Shown piece after piece: positions 50,804 through 58,930 of a stretch of DNA of 64,000 nucleotides. Source of the DNA: Streptomyces sp. TRM68367 (GTDB lineage: Bacteria; Actinomycetota; Actinomycetes; Streptomycetales; Streptomycetaceae); contig NZ_JACTVI010000002.1 of assembly GCF_014495685.1 (NCBI RefSeq), positions 221,700 to 285,699 on the forward strand, in the 5' to 3' direction. Within the stretch, counting starts at the first letter, position 1. Every line of letters begins with the position of its first letter. The position numbers and the translations under genes are program-made. The notes beneath the pieces are model-generated. The model saw only the letters and a program-made list of their open reading frames with translations, had not been told where the DNA came from and ran no database searches.

Positions 50804-52530
50804 TTGGTGATCCACCGCCCTTCGAGGAGCAGGGCGTCGAGTCCGGAGTTGGCCAGGCAGTCCAACGCCATCTCGGGCGTCCCGCAGATCGGCTTGCCCT
50901 TGACGTTGAGGGAGGTGTTGATCAGCACGGGCACGCCGGTACGGCGGCCGAAGGCGGTCAGGACCGCGTGCATGAACGGGTTCTGCGACCTGGTGACGGT
51001 CTGCAGGCGGGAGGTGCCGTTGGCGTGCACGATGGTCGGCACGCGCTCGCGCGTCTTGTCCGTCACGCCGGAGGCCATGGACATGTACGGTGCCTGCTGG
51101 CCGAGCGTGAAGAACTCGTCGGCGCGCTCGGCCAGGACCATGGGGGCGAAGGGCCGGAATGGTTCGCGGAATTTCACGGTGGCGTTCAGGCGCTCGACGA
51201 CGCCGGGCTCCAGCGGGGAGGCGAGGATCGACCGATTGCCAAGGGCGCGCGGCCCGGCTTCGACGGCCCCCTGGAACAGGCCGACGATGGTGCCGTGGGC
51301 CAACTGGTCGGCGAGGAACTCGGCAGTTTCGATGCCCAGGGTCTTCTGGTGAAGGCCGGGCCAGGGCGTGAGGTCGAGGGGCTGGTCCTCGTAGGAGGGA
51401 CCGAAGTAGCAGCTGCGGGCGACGCCGGCCAGAGGGCGGGGGCTGCGTCCGTCGACATGTACGGCGAGGGCGGCGCCGATCGCGGTACCGGCGTCACCGG
51501 GCGCGGGCGGCACGAAGACCTCGTCGAAGATGCCGGCCTCGATGATCTTCCCGATGCTCACGCAGTTCGTGGCGACACCGCCTCCCACGCACAGGCGTCG
51601 GGAGCCGGTGAGCACGCGAGCGCGGCGGGCCAGGTGCACCATCACCTGCTCGGTCCGCTCCTGGAGGGCAGCCGCCAGGTCCCGGTGGAGGTCCGTGAGC
51701 GGCTCGCTCGGGTGCCGTTCGGGGCAGGTCTCGGCGACGAACTGCTGGGATGTCCTCGGGTATCCCGACGTGAGGGTGCGCGTGGGGAAGTAGCCGGGAT
51801 TGATGCGAAAGCCCGTAGCCGTCGTGCGGACCGCCTGGGCGAACAGGTGGCGGAAGCGGGCGGGGTCGCCAAGGGCGGCCAGCGCCATGACGGTGCCTTC
51901 CTCGTCGCCCCGGCGCCAGCCCAGGTGCTCGGTGACGGCGCCGTACACGTACCCCAGGGAGGCCGGGTCGTTGATCGCTTCCAGGGTCTGTGTGCGGGGG
52001 CGATGTGTGCCGTGGCCGCGGGCGATAGTGGTGGTCTGCCGCTCGCCGAGACTGTCGACCACCAGTACGGCGGCTTCGTCCCAGCCCGAGGCGGCGAAGG
52101 CGGTGAGCTGGTGGGCGCGGTGGTGCAGGATCGGCGCGACGCGGGCAGAGGGGAACTGCAGGCCGAGGATGCGCAGGCGCCGTTGGGTGCGCACGGCCAC
52201 CTTGGCGAACCCGTGCGCTCGGGCCAGGCTTCGCTCGCGTGTCGCCGGGGAGAGCGCCAGGCGCAGGGCGGCGGGCGACTCGGCGAGGTAGCGGGCGGGC
52301 TGGAAGTTGTAGGCGACGGCGTCCACGTCGGCGGCGGTGAGTTTGGCCTGGCCGAGCAGCCACTCGATGGCCCGGGACGGGTAGAGCTTGGTGTGCTTCT
52401 GCTCGGAGAGGCGCTCCTCCTCCACGAAGCCGACCAGTTCGCCGTCCACGAGGAGGGCGGCCGACGAGTCGTGGGTGTACGAGCACAGGCCGAGGACGAC
52501 CGAAGGCGTGCGCTTCATGGCGGCGGTCAC
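50800..52530 (-). CDS. O-carbamoyltransferase (NodU/TobZ/CmcH type)
   Basis: This 576-residue enzyme transfers carbamoyl from carbamoyl phosphate, through carbamoyl adenylate, to an alcohol. The N-terminal Kae1-like domain has VVLGLCSYTHDSSAALLVDG and ILHHRAHQLTAFAASG with conserved His. The C-terminal YrdC-like region has LFQGAVEAGPRALGNRSILASP and LINTSLNVKGKPICGTP. It is the clearest sign of a small-molecule product, since TobZ, CmcH and NovN-type enzymes decorate antibiotics. The GTG at 52530 overlaps the next gene; an ATG at 52518 is possible. Confidence 0.92.
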   Translation of the reverse strand: MTAAMKRTPSVVLGLCSYTHDSSAALLVDGELVGFVEEERLSEQKHTKLYPSRAIEWLLGQAKLTAADVDAVAYNFQPARYLAESPAALRLALSPATRERSLARAHGFAKVAVRTQRRLRILGLQFPSARVAPILHHRAHQLTAFAASGWDEAAVLVVDSLGERQTTTIARGHGTHRPRTQTLEAINDPASLGYVYGAVTEHLGWRRGDEEGTVMALAALGDPARFRHLFAQAVRTTATGFRINPGYFPTRTLTSGYPRTSQQFVAETCPERHPSEPLTDLHRDLAAALQERTEQVMVHLARRARVLTGSRRLCVGGGVATNCVSIGKIIEAGIFDEVFVPPAPGDAGTAIGAALAVHVDGRSPRPLAGVARSCYFGPSYEDQPLDLTPWPGLHQKTLGIETAEFLADQLAHGTIVGLFQGAVEAGPRALGNRSILASPLEPGVVERLNATVKFREPFRPFAPMVLAERADEFFTLGQQAPYMSMASGVTDKTRERVPTIVHANGTSRLQTVTRSQNPFMHAVLTAFGRRTGVPVLINTSLNVKGKPICGTPEMALDCLANSGLDALLLEGRWITK

Positions 52531-53477
52531 CTCGCCCCGGCCGTCGCGGCGGGCTTGGTCCAGCGCCGCTTCAGTTCTCCGTACCAGGCGGTGAGGGCTT
52601 GGCCGAGGGGACCGTCGATCTTGTCGGCCGCCCGCCATGCCTGCTCGCGCTTACCGTCCTTCCACAGCCGGTAGCTGTGCAGCGTCTCGGCCATCGTGTC
52701 CCAGCCGGGGTGGCCGGTCACATCGCGGGCCTCGACTTGGTCGAGCAGGGCGTCGAAGCCCGTCCACGGCGTTCGCAGCTCGGGCATGAGCGGGCTCGCC
52801 GTGAGCGAGGTCAGCAGCTCGGCCTGCTCGACGTGCTCGTCGTAGATGTGCAGCGAGCCGACGTGCAGGTGGAATTCGCCCAGCTCCGCGTCGAGCCACC
52901 CGGCGACCAGCTCGTGCAGCACGGTGTAGAAGAACACGTCGTACGGCATGCCGATCCACACGTCCTGGCCGCGCATCATGGTCGCCATGTGCAGGCGGCC
53001 GTCGCGCAGGTGGAAGCGGAAGCCGAGGGTGCAGGGCACGTCCTTGTGCCCTGCGGCGTCCTGGGCCGGGTCGTAGAGCTGGATCAGGGCCCGCCGGGAG
53101 TCGGGGTCCTCCTTGAGGATCTCCACGACACGGGCCAGCTGGTCCACCTTGCCGGCCCAGTTCCGCATCCTGGGCCCGTACGCGCCGAGGAGGACGCCGT
53201 CGTCGGCGTACTGCCGCAGCCGTGCGTTGTAGTCGAAGATCCACGAGTCGTCGGATCCGGACAAGTGCCAGACCGTCTCGGCGACCGCGAAGGCCGGGTT
53301 CACGAGCCGGGTCGGCGGCGCGTAGAGCAGGCGGGCGCGCGGCTGGGTGAGCAGCAGGTGGACGTCACGGACTTCCCGCGTGGCCATGCCCCGGGGGCTG
53401 ACCTTCTCGCCGGACTTGGCCAGCGTGACAGCGCCGGAGAACAGCTCGGCCATGCTGTCGGCGGTGAGGTGTGTCAT
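52527..53477 (-). CDS. Thymidylate synthase family protein, cytidine-type active site
   Basis: This 316-residue protein aligns with thymidylate synthase: the catalytic Cys149 (DVPCTLGFRFHL), Arg pair (SRRALIQLYDP), MPYDVFFY and VGSLHIYDEHVEQ with His210 and Tyr212. The key Asn that reads uracil in ThyA (LPFNIA) is Asp180 here (MPYDVF). The same change occurs in phage dCMP hydroxymethylase and in CMP hydroxymethylases of nucleoside antibiotics. The His after the catalytic Cys is Thr. It is thus likely to act at C5 of a cytidine nucleotide. It is coupled to both neighbours. Confidence 0.85.
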   Translation of the reverse strand: MTHLTADSMAELFSGAVTLAKSGEKVSPRGMATREVRDVHLLLTQPRARLLYAPPTRLVNPAFAVAETVWHLSGSDDSWIFDYNARLRQYADDGVLLGAYGPRMRNWAGKVDQLARVVEILKEDPDSRRALIQLYDPAQDAAGHKDVPCTLGFRFHLRDGRLHMATMMRGQDVWIGMPYDVFFYTVLHELVAGWLDAELGEFHLHVGSLHIYDEHVEQAELLTSLTASPLMPELRTPWTGFDALLDQVEARDVTGHPGWDTMAETLHSYRLWKDGKREQAWRAADKIDGPLGQALTAWYGELKRRWTKPAATAGAR

Positions 53478-55324
53478 CGGACGGTTGCTCCTTCGCCCTG
53501 GGGCGACGCAGAGGCGCCCGGGGCATCGTGGTGGACGGATTCGGATGATCTGGTGGCGGATTCGGCGCGGTGGGTGATGAGGCGAGCGACCTGTGCCGCG
53601 CTGTCGCCGCGCCACCGGCACACCGCGTCCATGGCCGTCTGCGGGATGGGCATGTGCGGTTCACGCAGTGCGGAAAGCGCTTCGGCGACGCCACCGGCGT
53701 CGTGGCACCGGGTCGCGAGGCCGTGGCCGGCCAGGTCCAGCGTGCGTTCGCCCGGCGGGCCGATTTCGAGGACCGGGACGCCGAGCAGCGCGGCCTCGAT
53801 CCCGCACGTCGAGTACGCACTCGCCAGGGCGTCGGCCCCGGCGAGGCAGCCCCGCGCGCCGACCCGCGGATCGGCCACGGCCACGAGCGGCCCGCCGTCC
53901 CGCTTCAGCAGCGTGGTGAAGGCATCGGCGCCCTGTGCCGGGTGCGGAGCGATGACGAGCCCCCAGCCGCCGTCCGCCGCGCTCAGACCGTCCAGGAGGA
54001 GGTCCGCTTGGGCCTTGAGGTGACCGGGGCTGAACGGCTGACATGCCCACACCGCGATCCGGGTGGGGGCGCGGCGGTTGCCCGGAGCCAGCACCTTCTC
54101 CAGGTACCGCCGCTGTGCCTCACGGCCGAGGCCGGCGAGCACGTCGAAGCGGGGCTGTCCCAGCACGTGCACCTCGGCGTCAGGGCGGCGCACCCACGCT
54201 CGTCCCAGGGGGATGTCCCGTTCGCCCATGACGACGATGTCGCGGCTGTGCAGTGCCGGCCAGGCGACCGACTCTGCGGTCCACGCTCCGTGCTGGACGT
54301 GGACCGTGTTCGCGTCGTGCCGCTCGGCCGTGTGCGCGGCCAGTGCGCCCAGCGGGCTGGTGTCGTTGCTCAGGAGGATGGTGTGCGGCCGGGTCGCGGC
54401 GAGGACGCTGGCGAGCCAGCTCTCTGCTCGGAGGAGGGTCCGCCATGACGGCTGGGTGCACCCGCCGCTGGTTTCGAGGAGCACGGACAAGAGCCGTACG
54501 AGACGTGCGAGTTGGAGGCCGTGGCCCTTGGCGCGGACGACGTGCTCGTCGTCGGGCAGGTGCAGGCCCTCTGCGGTGCCGGAGAGGGTGAAGAGGTCGC
54601 TCGGTGCCGAGCGCAAGTCGATGCCCGTGGCCGTCGGCGCGGAGCACCGCTCCGCAGGGTCGGTGGCGACATCGAGCAGGAGGCTCGTCCGTCCGTCGCG
54701 CGCCAGCTCGGCGAGAACCGGCATAAGGGTGGCAGCGTGGCGGGAGGTCCAGGACAGCGCCACGACGTCTCGCTGCTGCAGGTCCGCGGGGAGCGGGCTC
54801 GGCTCCGTGTTCGCCGTGCTGGCCCGGGAGCGGTTGCGTAACTGGGCTGAACGGGTCGGGTTGTGCGGAGCCGCGGCCCCGAGCAGGTACGCGATGCCGG
54901 ACCAGGTGACGGTGTAGGCCAGGTACTCCCGCGAGCTGCTCGTACGGAGTCCGACTAGCCCCTCGTACGGGGCGAGAGCCAGGGGCCCCGGAGCCGAGGC
55001 GAACGGCTCCCAGGCGTTCAGGGCCAGGAGTTTGCGCACGATCTCGGCCACGAAGCGCCGAACGGGAACGTGCTGGACGTGAAGCCAGCCAGCTCCGCCC
55101 GGTGTGGAGGCGAGCGAGGCGCCGTAGCGTTCCAGGGAGTCCATGACGCTCTCGACGAGAGCGCGCAGCTCCTGCCGGTCGACGGGGATGGCCTCCAGAT
55201 CCCCGGTCCGGATGTGGTCGGTCTTCACGTGGTCCAGGGCGCCGCTACCGACGAGAGCCCACCTGGGCTTGCCGGCGAAGCTGGAGCGGACCAAGCCCAG
55301 GCCACCGGTCGCACGGAGGCTCAC
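53474..55324 (-). CDS. Large GT-B-like glycosyltransferase, unassigned
   Basis: This is a 616-residue protein with two Rossmann-like halves. The C-terminal part has IAVWACQPFSPGHLKAQADLL, GLVIAPHPAQGAD, and ADALASAYSTCGIEAALLGVPVLEIGPPGERTLDLAG. This resembles the donor-binding region of capsule, CDP-glycerol or UDP-GlcNAc-epimerase-like GT-B proteins. The N-terminal 250 residues have no clear domain. With a CMP-sugar synthetase in the operon it could be a CMP-sugar transferase, which is inference. The GTG start overlaps the HAD gene. Confidence 0.6.
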   Translation of the reverse strand: MSLRATGGLGLVRSSFAGKPRWALVGSGALDHVKTDHIRTGDLEAIPVDRQELRALVESVMDSLERYGASLASTPGGAGWLHVQHVPVRRFVAEIVRKLLALNAWEPFASAPGPLALAPYEGLVGLRTSSSREYLAYTVTWSGIAYLLGAAAPHNPTRSAQLRNRSRASTANTEPSPLPADLQQRDVVALSWTSRHAATLMPVLAELARDGRTSLLLDVATDPAERCSAPTATGIDLRSAPSDLFTLSGTAEGLHLPDDEHVVRAKGHGLQLARLVRLLSVLLETSGGCTQPSWRTLLRAESWLASVLAATRPHTILLSNDTSPLGALAAHTAERHDANTVHVQHGAWTAESVAWPALHSRDIVVMGERDIPLGRAWVRRPDAEVHVLGQPRFDVLAGLGREAQRRYLEKVLAPGNRRAPTRIAVWACQPFSPGHLKAQADLLLDGLSAADGGWGLVIAPHPAQGADAFTTLLKRDGGPLVAVADPRVGARGCLAGADALASAYSTCGIEAALLGVPVLEIGPPGERTLDLAGHGLATRCHDAGGVAEALSALREPHMPIPQTAMDAVCRWRGDSAAQVARLITHRAESATRSSESVHHDAPGASASPQGEGATVR

Positions 55325-56024
55325 GACAGGCTCCCCTCAATGAACGGCTCGTGGGAGCGCAGGAGTTGCAGCAACTCCTTGGGCGATCCGGCGACCTCGG
55401 GTGCGGGGGAGGCGGGCTGCCCGTATCCCCACTCGGCATGGACGTAGGCGACACCAGCGCGGGCGGCCGATTCCTGGTCGACCGCCATGTCCCCCACGTA
55501 CATGGCTGCGGCGGGATCGGCTCCGAGATCGACCAGGGCGAGGAGGATCGGGTCGGGGGCCGGCTTCGCCCGGCCCGCCCCCGCGGGGGTACGGATGGTC
55601 GCGAAGGGGCAACGAGGTGCGAGAGGAGCGGGGCGGCGCGGTCGACGTGCTTCGACGTCACCACACCCAGCCGCCAGTCGGCGGCCACGAAGGCGTGGAG
55701 CACCTCGACAACGCCGGTGAATTCCTGCGCGAGGTGTGCGGCGACGACGGATTGCGTTTCGTACGTCCGGCGGACTGCCTCGATGTCGGTCACGCCCAGC
55801 CGCTGCATGATGTCGCCGAATTCGCGCCCCAGGTGACGCTCGTAGTCGTGAAACGGAAGGGTGATGCCGTGAACCTCTTGGACCTTCCGCCACGCCTCCT
55901 GCATCACCGGACGGGTGTCGAGCAGGACGCCGTCGAGGTCGAGAAGAAGTGCACGCTGCGTGCTATCGCCGGCTGTGATGATGGGCGTAGGCGGAGCCGG
56001 TGGTATCGGAGCGGGAACGGTCAT
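55321..56024 (-). pseudogene. HAD-family phosphatase with a frameshift
   Basis: From ATG 56024 (AGGAGGACGACC upstream) the frame reads ALLLDLDGVLLDTRPVMQEAW (Asp nucleophile region), then LGVVTSKHVDRAAPLL. Near 55610 one base is gained or lost. The other frame continues FATIRTPAGAGRAKPAPDPILLALV, AAAMYVGDMAVDQESAARAG and a stop overlapping the next gene (GTGA). All HAD motifs I-IV are present across the two frames, so a sequencing error or a very recent mutation is likely. Intact it would be a phosphoglycolate-phosphatase-like enzyme. Confidence 0.72.
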
Positions 56025-56072
56025 GGTCGTCCTCCTCATCAGGGGTGGCTGTCGGCAGCAGGGCGGCGCGAC

Positions 56073-56555
56073 TCAGAGGGCCGAGACCGGTTCGAGTTCG
56101 CACTCGGGGTACTGGTTGGGCCCGCCGGCCTCCTCGAACGCCGCATTGAGCAGCGCCACATGCATGCGGTCGCGCCGGCCTCTGGATTGCAGCGCACGTC
56201 CGTGGCGGGACAGGGCCCACGCCTTGAGGGCCGTGGGGTCCTTCATGAAGTTCTTCGCGTTCTGCCGCAGCACGGCCGGTGTGAAGACCCCGAGGTTGAG
56301 ACCGGTGCGCCAGAACTCGAGCCACCACTGGCACATCAGCAGGGGGCCCGATTCATCCTCCTCGACGTGATCGGGGTGGTTGTGCACCCATATCGGGTCC
56401 AAGTCCGGATGTGTCGTCGCGACTTCGAGCATGCGGCCGTGGGCCTTGTGCATCGCCAGCTCCAGGAGCTGCCGGTGCTGCAGGTGCCGCTGGGCGGTGT
56501 GCACCGCGGACGCGACGGCAACGGTGGCGGCCAGAGTGAGAACGGGACGGTTCAT
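56073..56555 (-). CDS. DUF6082-like protein
   Basis: This is a 160-residue protein with one short N-terminal hydrophobic segment (VLTLAATVAVASAVHTA) and a helical C-terminal part: LLMCQWWLEFWRTGLNLGVF, RQNAKNFMKDPTALKAWAL. The W-x2-W and F/W spacing matches the DUF6082 family of Streptomyces as I recall it. Members have no known function and often lie near XRE regulators or small-molecule genes. It is separate from the 55321 gene by 48 nt, so it may begin the operon. Confidence 0.6.
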   Translation of the reverse strand: MNRPVLTLAATVAVASAVHTAQRHLQHRQLLELAMHKAHGRMLEVATTHPDLDPIWVHNHPDHVEEDESGPLLMCQWWLEFWRTGLNLGVFTPAVLRQNAKNFMKDPTALKAWALSRHGRALQSRGRRDRMHVALLNAAFEEAGGPNQYPECELEPVSAL

Positions 56556-56721
56556 CTGCTACCTAATTTGCTCGCGGGTGGGTGGGGATGACGCGGGGCG
56601 ACTCGCACCCCTCTGACGGACTGCGTGGGCGACGGCTCAACCGGCGGCAGCTTCTCTCTCACCGGCTCGACTTGAGGTAAGGAAATGCCGGGCTGACGAG
56701 TGGACGCTGGTGCCGAGGAAG

Positions 56722-57327
56722 TCACAAGGTCCGGTGGCGCGGGTCGGACAGGAACAGCGCGGTGTGTCTGCCGAGCCAGCAGCGTCCCTGTTCCGCCCAG
56801 CCGTGCTGGAGGTCCTGCACTTGTTCCTCGGTGAAGCCGCGCTGCCAGGGCCTCTCGTCCGGTTCACCCCGGCGCTCGGACCAGACACGGACAAGGACGT
56901 ACAACTGCCCGCCAGGGCGCAACCAACGACGAGCGTCGACCATGAAACGGGGGTGGTCGATGAACGGCAGGATGTTGCGGCAAACGATGAGGTCGAGCGA
57001 GCCGGGCTGCAGCCGAGGCGGGATTGCCCCCGCGTCGAAATCGTGCACGCCGTAGTGCAGTCGACCGTTGGCGCCTTGCCGATGCGCGGTCCGGATCGCG
57101 ATCGGCGAGAAGTCCAGGCCCAGCACGTCGTAGCCCCAACGGGAGAGCTGTCGGCTGAAGCTGCCGATGCCGCAGCCGACGTCGAGTACGGATGCCCCGG
57201 CGTGCGGGTTGACGTGCTGGAGAAAGCGGTCGACCTCGGCGTCGGTCACGAGGCGGTCTATGGCCCGACCCTCGCCATACCAGGCATCCCACTGGTCGGG
57301 ACTGAGGCGATGCAACAGCGACTTCAT
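56722..57327 (-). CDS. Class I SAM-dependent methyltransferase (2)
   Basis: This is a 201-residue methyltransferase: VLDVGCGIGSFSRQLSRWGYDVLGLDFSPIAI (motif I and the acidic ribose loop), LDLIVCRNILPFIDHP, and WLRPGGQLYVLVRVW. The N-terminus (LLHRLSPDQWDAWYGEGRAIDRL) is a cap helix. It overlaps the upstream 84-residue gene (ATGA). The substrate is unknown. It is shorter than methyltransferase 1 and not obviously its duplicate. Confidence 0.87.
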   Translation of the reverse strand: MKSLLHRLSPDQWDAWYGEGRAIDRLVTDAEVDRFLQHVNPHAGASVLDVGCGIGSFSRQLSRWGYDVLGLDFSPIAIRTAHRQGANGRLHYGVHDFDAGAIPPRLQPGSLDLIVCRNILPFIDHPRFMVDARRWLRPGGQLYVLVRVWSERRGEPDERPWQRGFTEEQVQDLQHGWAEQGRCWLGRHTALFLSDPRHRTL

Positions 57328-57578
57328 GCTGCGTCCTGCGGGTCATCAGTCGAAGCCGAGGCCGCCCCGTTCCTCGAAGTCGGCAGGCGGGAGAGCCGGT
57401 GGAAGCGGGAGAGGTTGAAGCCGCCACCCTGCACCTCGCCGACGGGGACAGCGAAGAGATCGAGTCCGGCCTCGCTGGGCGGTTCCGGGGCGGCCTCCTG
57501 GATGGCGAGGAGGGCCTCGCCCTGCTCGCGGTGCGGCAGGAGCTGCGGCGCCCGGTCGGCGTGTCCCTCGAATGTCAT
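57324..57578 (-). CDS. Hypothetical 84-residue protein
   Basis: This protein is Glu/Pro/Gln-rich in the first half (EGEALLAIQEAAPEPPSEAG-like) and then reads DLFAVPVGEVQGGGFNLSRFHRLSRLPTSRN, ending in an acidic tail. It has no cysteine and no membrane segment. It overlaps the methyltransferase start by 4 nt, so it is translated with it. I cannot assign a family. A modified-peptide precursor is one idea, with the methyltransferase as tailoring enzyme, but no core motif supports it. Confidence 0.5.
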   Translation of the reverse strand: MTFEGHADRAPQLLPHREQGEALLAIQEAAPEPPSEAGLDLFAVPVGEVQGGGFNLSRFHRLSRLPTSRNGAASASTDDPQDAA

Positions 57579-57591
57579 GGTGGGCCCCTGG

Positions 57592-57690
57592 TCAGGTGAA
57601 GTTGAAGGTGATGGCGAGCACGGCGAACACGGTGGCGATGAGGAGGACCTGGACGCTGATCTGCCTCCAGCCCCAGCCCTTCTCGTCCAT
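57592..57690 (-). CDS. Possible 32-residue membrane peptide
   Basis: This frame from ATG 57690 to TGA 57592 encodes a charged, aromatic start (MDEKGWGWRQ) and one hydrophobic helix (VLLIATVFAVLAITF). It lies in the short gap between two operon genes, where an unrelated 120-nt gap would be unusual. It has no clear ribosome site. If real, it would be a small membrane peptide. The hydrophobic helix makes it more than a random frame, but it could be a fragment. Confidence 0.45.
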   Translation of the reverse strand: MDEKGWGWRQISVQVLLIATVFAVLAITFNFT

Positions 57691-57708
57691 CCAGCGCAGC
57701 GGACGCCT

Positions 57709-58335
57709 TCAAGTCGGCGCAGTAGGCTCCTCGGGGATCACGAGGTGTACGAACGCCTGGTACCGCTCGCCCAGATGCTTGATCACGGCGTGGTACTCGT
57801 CGTCGCTGGAGCTGATGTTGTGCCGGTCGAGAACGATCACGCCGTCCGCGAATTCGCCTTGGACCAGTCGTTCGACTTCCCGCCAACCGGGGCGCTGCCA
57901 GGGGGGCATGTAGATGCTCCGGCCCGTGCGCGAGCCGGGGAAGTACGTCGTGGACACGGGGACGGCAACATCGTGGAGCCTCGCTCCTATCGCGTAGCCG
58001 TGCTGCTCGGCCTCGGCCTGGAGGGTGTGCCAATCCTCGTCGGGACTGGCTCCCGGACTCAGTATCAAGCTGTACGCCAGGAGGCAAAGCTGCCGGTCGC
58101 CGCTTTGGCGTTCGCGCCTTCCGACAGCCTCGCGATGGAAGTGCTGACGGAGCTTACGGAGCTGCCCATTGCGGGAGTGGCGCTCCAACGGGTCGGGACT
58201 GCGGTGTCGCCACCGGATCCGATCGTTGCCGGCATCCGGCCAGCCGCCGGACGACTGCAACTCCCGACCCTGATCACGGTCGGCCACAGGGCTCAACACG
58301 TCGGATCGAAGGTTGGTTGCTGTGTGCGGCGACAT
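57709..58335 (-). CDS. Hypothetical protein with resolvase-like fold
   Basis: This is a 208-residue protein. After a variable N-terminus, LCLLAYSLILSPGASPDEDWHTLQAEAEQHGYAIGARLHDVAVPV and WQRPGWREVERLVQGEFADGVIVLDRHNISSSDDEY follow the order of strands and helices in serine recombinase N-terminal domains. The catalytic Ser and the DNA-binding domain are not evident, so it is probably not a recombinase. Similar proteins occur with XRE and HATPase genes in Streptomyces. GGAGG precedes the ATG at 58335. It overlaps the HATPase gene by 43 nt. Confidence 0.55.
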   Translation of the reverse strand: MSPHTATNLRSDVLSPVADRDQGRELQSSGGWPDAGNDRIRWRHRSPDPLERHSRNGQLRKLRQHFHREAVGRRERQSGDRQLCLLAYSLILSPGASPDEDWHTLQAEAEQHGYAIGARLHDVAVPVSTTYFPGSRTGRSIYMPPWQRPGWREVERLVQGEFADGVIVLDRHNISSSDDEYHAVIKHLGERYQAFVHLVIPEEPTAPT

Positions 58336-58802
58336 GGGGGTGCCTCCGTAAGAGTGGGAATGACCGCATATGTAGTCCGGCCGCTGCCGGCCACGCCCCA
58401 CCGGTGTGACAGGCGTGCTACTAGGAGCAGCCCTCGCCCGCCCAGGTCGTTGGCGCCGGCGCGTCGCCGCTTGGCCGGGGCGGTGCTCCCGTCGGTGACC
58501 TCGATCCGGAGCTGGTGGTTGCCGTACCGCACCCGCAGACCCACAGCCCCAGAGCCGTGACTGATCGCGTTGGTCACCAACTCTGAGACGACAAGCTGGG
58601 CGTCTTCTGCCGGGGCGTCCGGCAGGGCCCACTGCCTCAGCACGGCCGCTGTGGTGCCTCGTGCTTGAGCGACGTGAATACTCGCCGGCGCCATGACCAT
58701 CTCGAAGGCCAGCGGAGACACGGCCGGCGCGCTGCTGGCGGCGGTGGGCCCGCCGTCAGTCATCCCAGGTTGGGGAGGCGTTGCTGCCCGGTGCGTGGTC
58801 AT
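58293..58802 (-). CDS. ATP-binding (HATPase_c) anti-sigma-like protein
   Basis: This 169-residue protein is of the RsbW/SpoIIAB-like class abundant in Streptomyces. EDAQLVVSELVTNAISHGSGAVGLRV is the N-box (Asn in VTNA), and NDLGGRGLLLVARLSHRWG is the G-box. Such proteins can bind and phosphorylate anti-anti-sigma factors or act as partners of XRE regulators. Here it is divergent from an XRE regulator gene. It is the upstream-most gene of the operon on the minus strand. A later start (GMTDGG region) is also possible. Confidence 0.82.
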   Translation of the reverse strand: MTTHRAATPPQPGMTDGGPTAASSAPAVSPLAFEMVMAPASIHVAQARGTTAAVLRQWALPDAPAEDAQLVVSELVTNAISHGSGAVGLRVRYGNHQLRIEVTDGSTAPAKRRRAGANDLGGRGLLLVARLSHRWGVAGSGRTTYAVIPTLTEAPPCRRTQQPTFDPTC

Positions 58803-58930
58803 GTGCCCATCGCACCGTGGTGTCGCGATCCGGAACAGGGGAAACCTGAGGGGGAAAACTTTGTCAAGGGGGGAAAACAAGGGGGGAGTTGGGGTCAGGA
58901 TTGGATTCCCCACCGATAGAGGTCACACTC
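58803..58930. promoter_or_regulatory. Divergent promoter region
   Basis: This 128-nt gap separates the minus-strand HATPase gene and the plus-strand XRE gene. It must hold promoters for both. A run of G/A-rich sequence (gaggggg-like and ggggaaaac repeats around 58848-58886) lies before the XRE start. No dyad of the copper-island type is present. Confidence 0.4.

Noticed and set aside
57324..57578. RiPP precursor peptide
   Set aside because: There is no Cys, no Ser/Thr-rich core repeat, no leader motif and no cyclase or dehydratase nearby.
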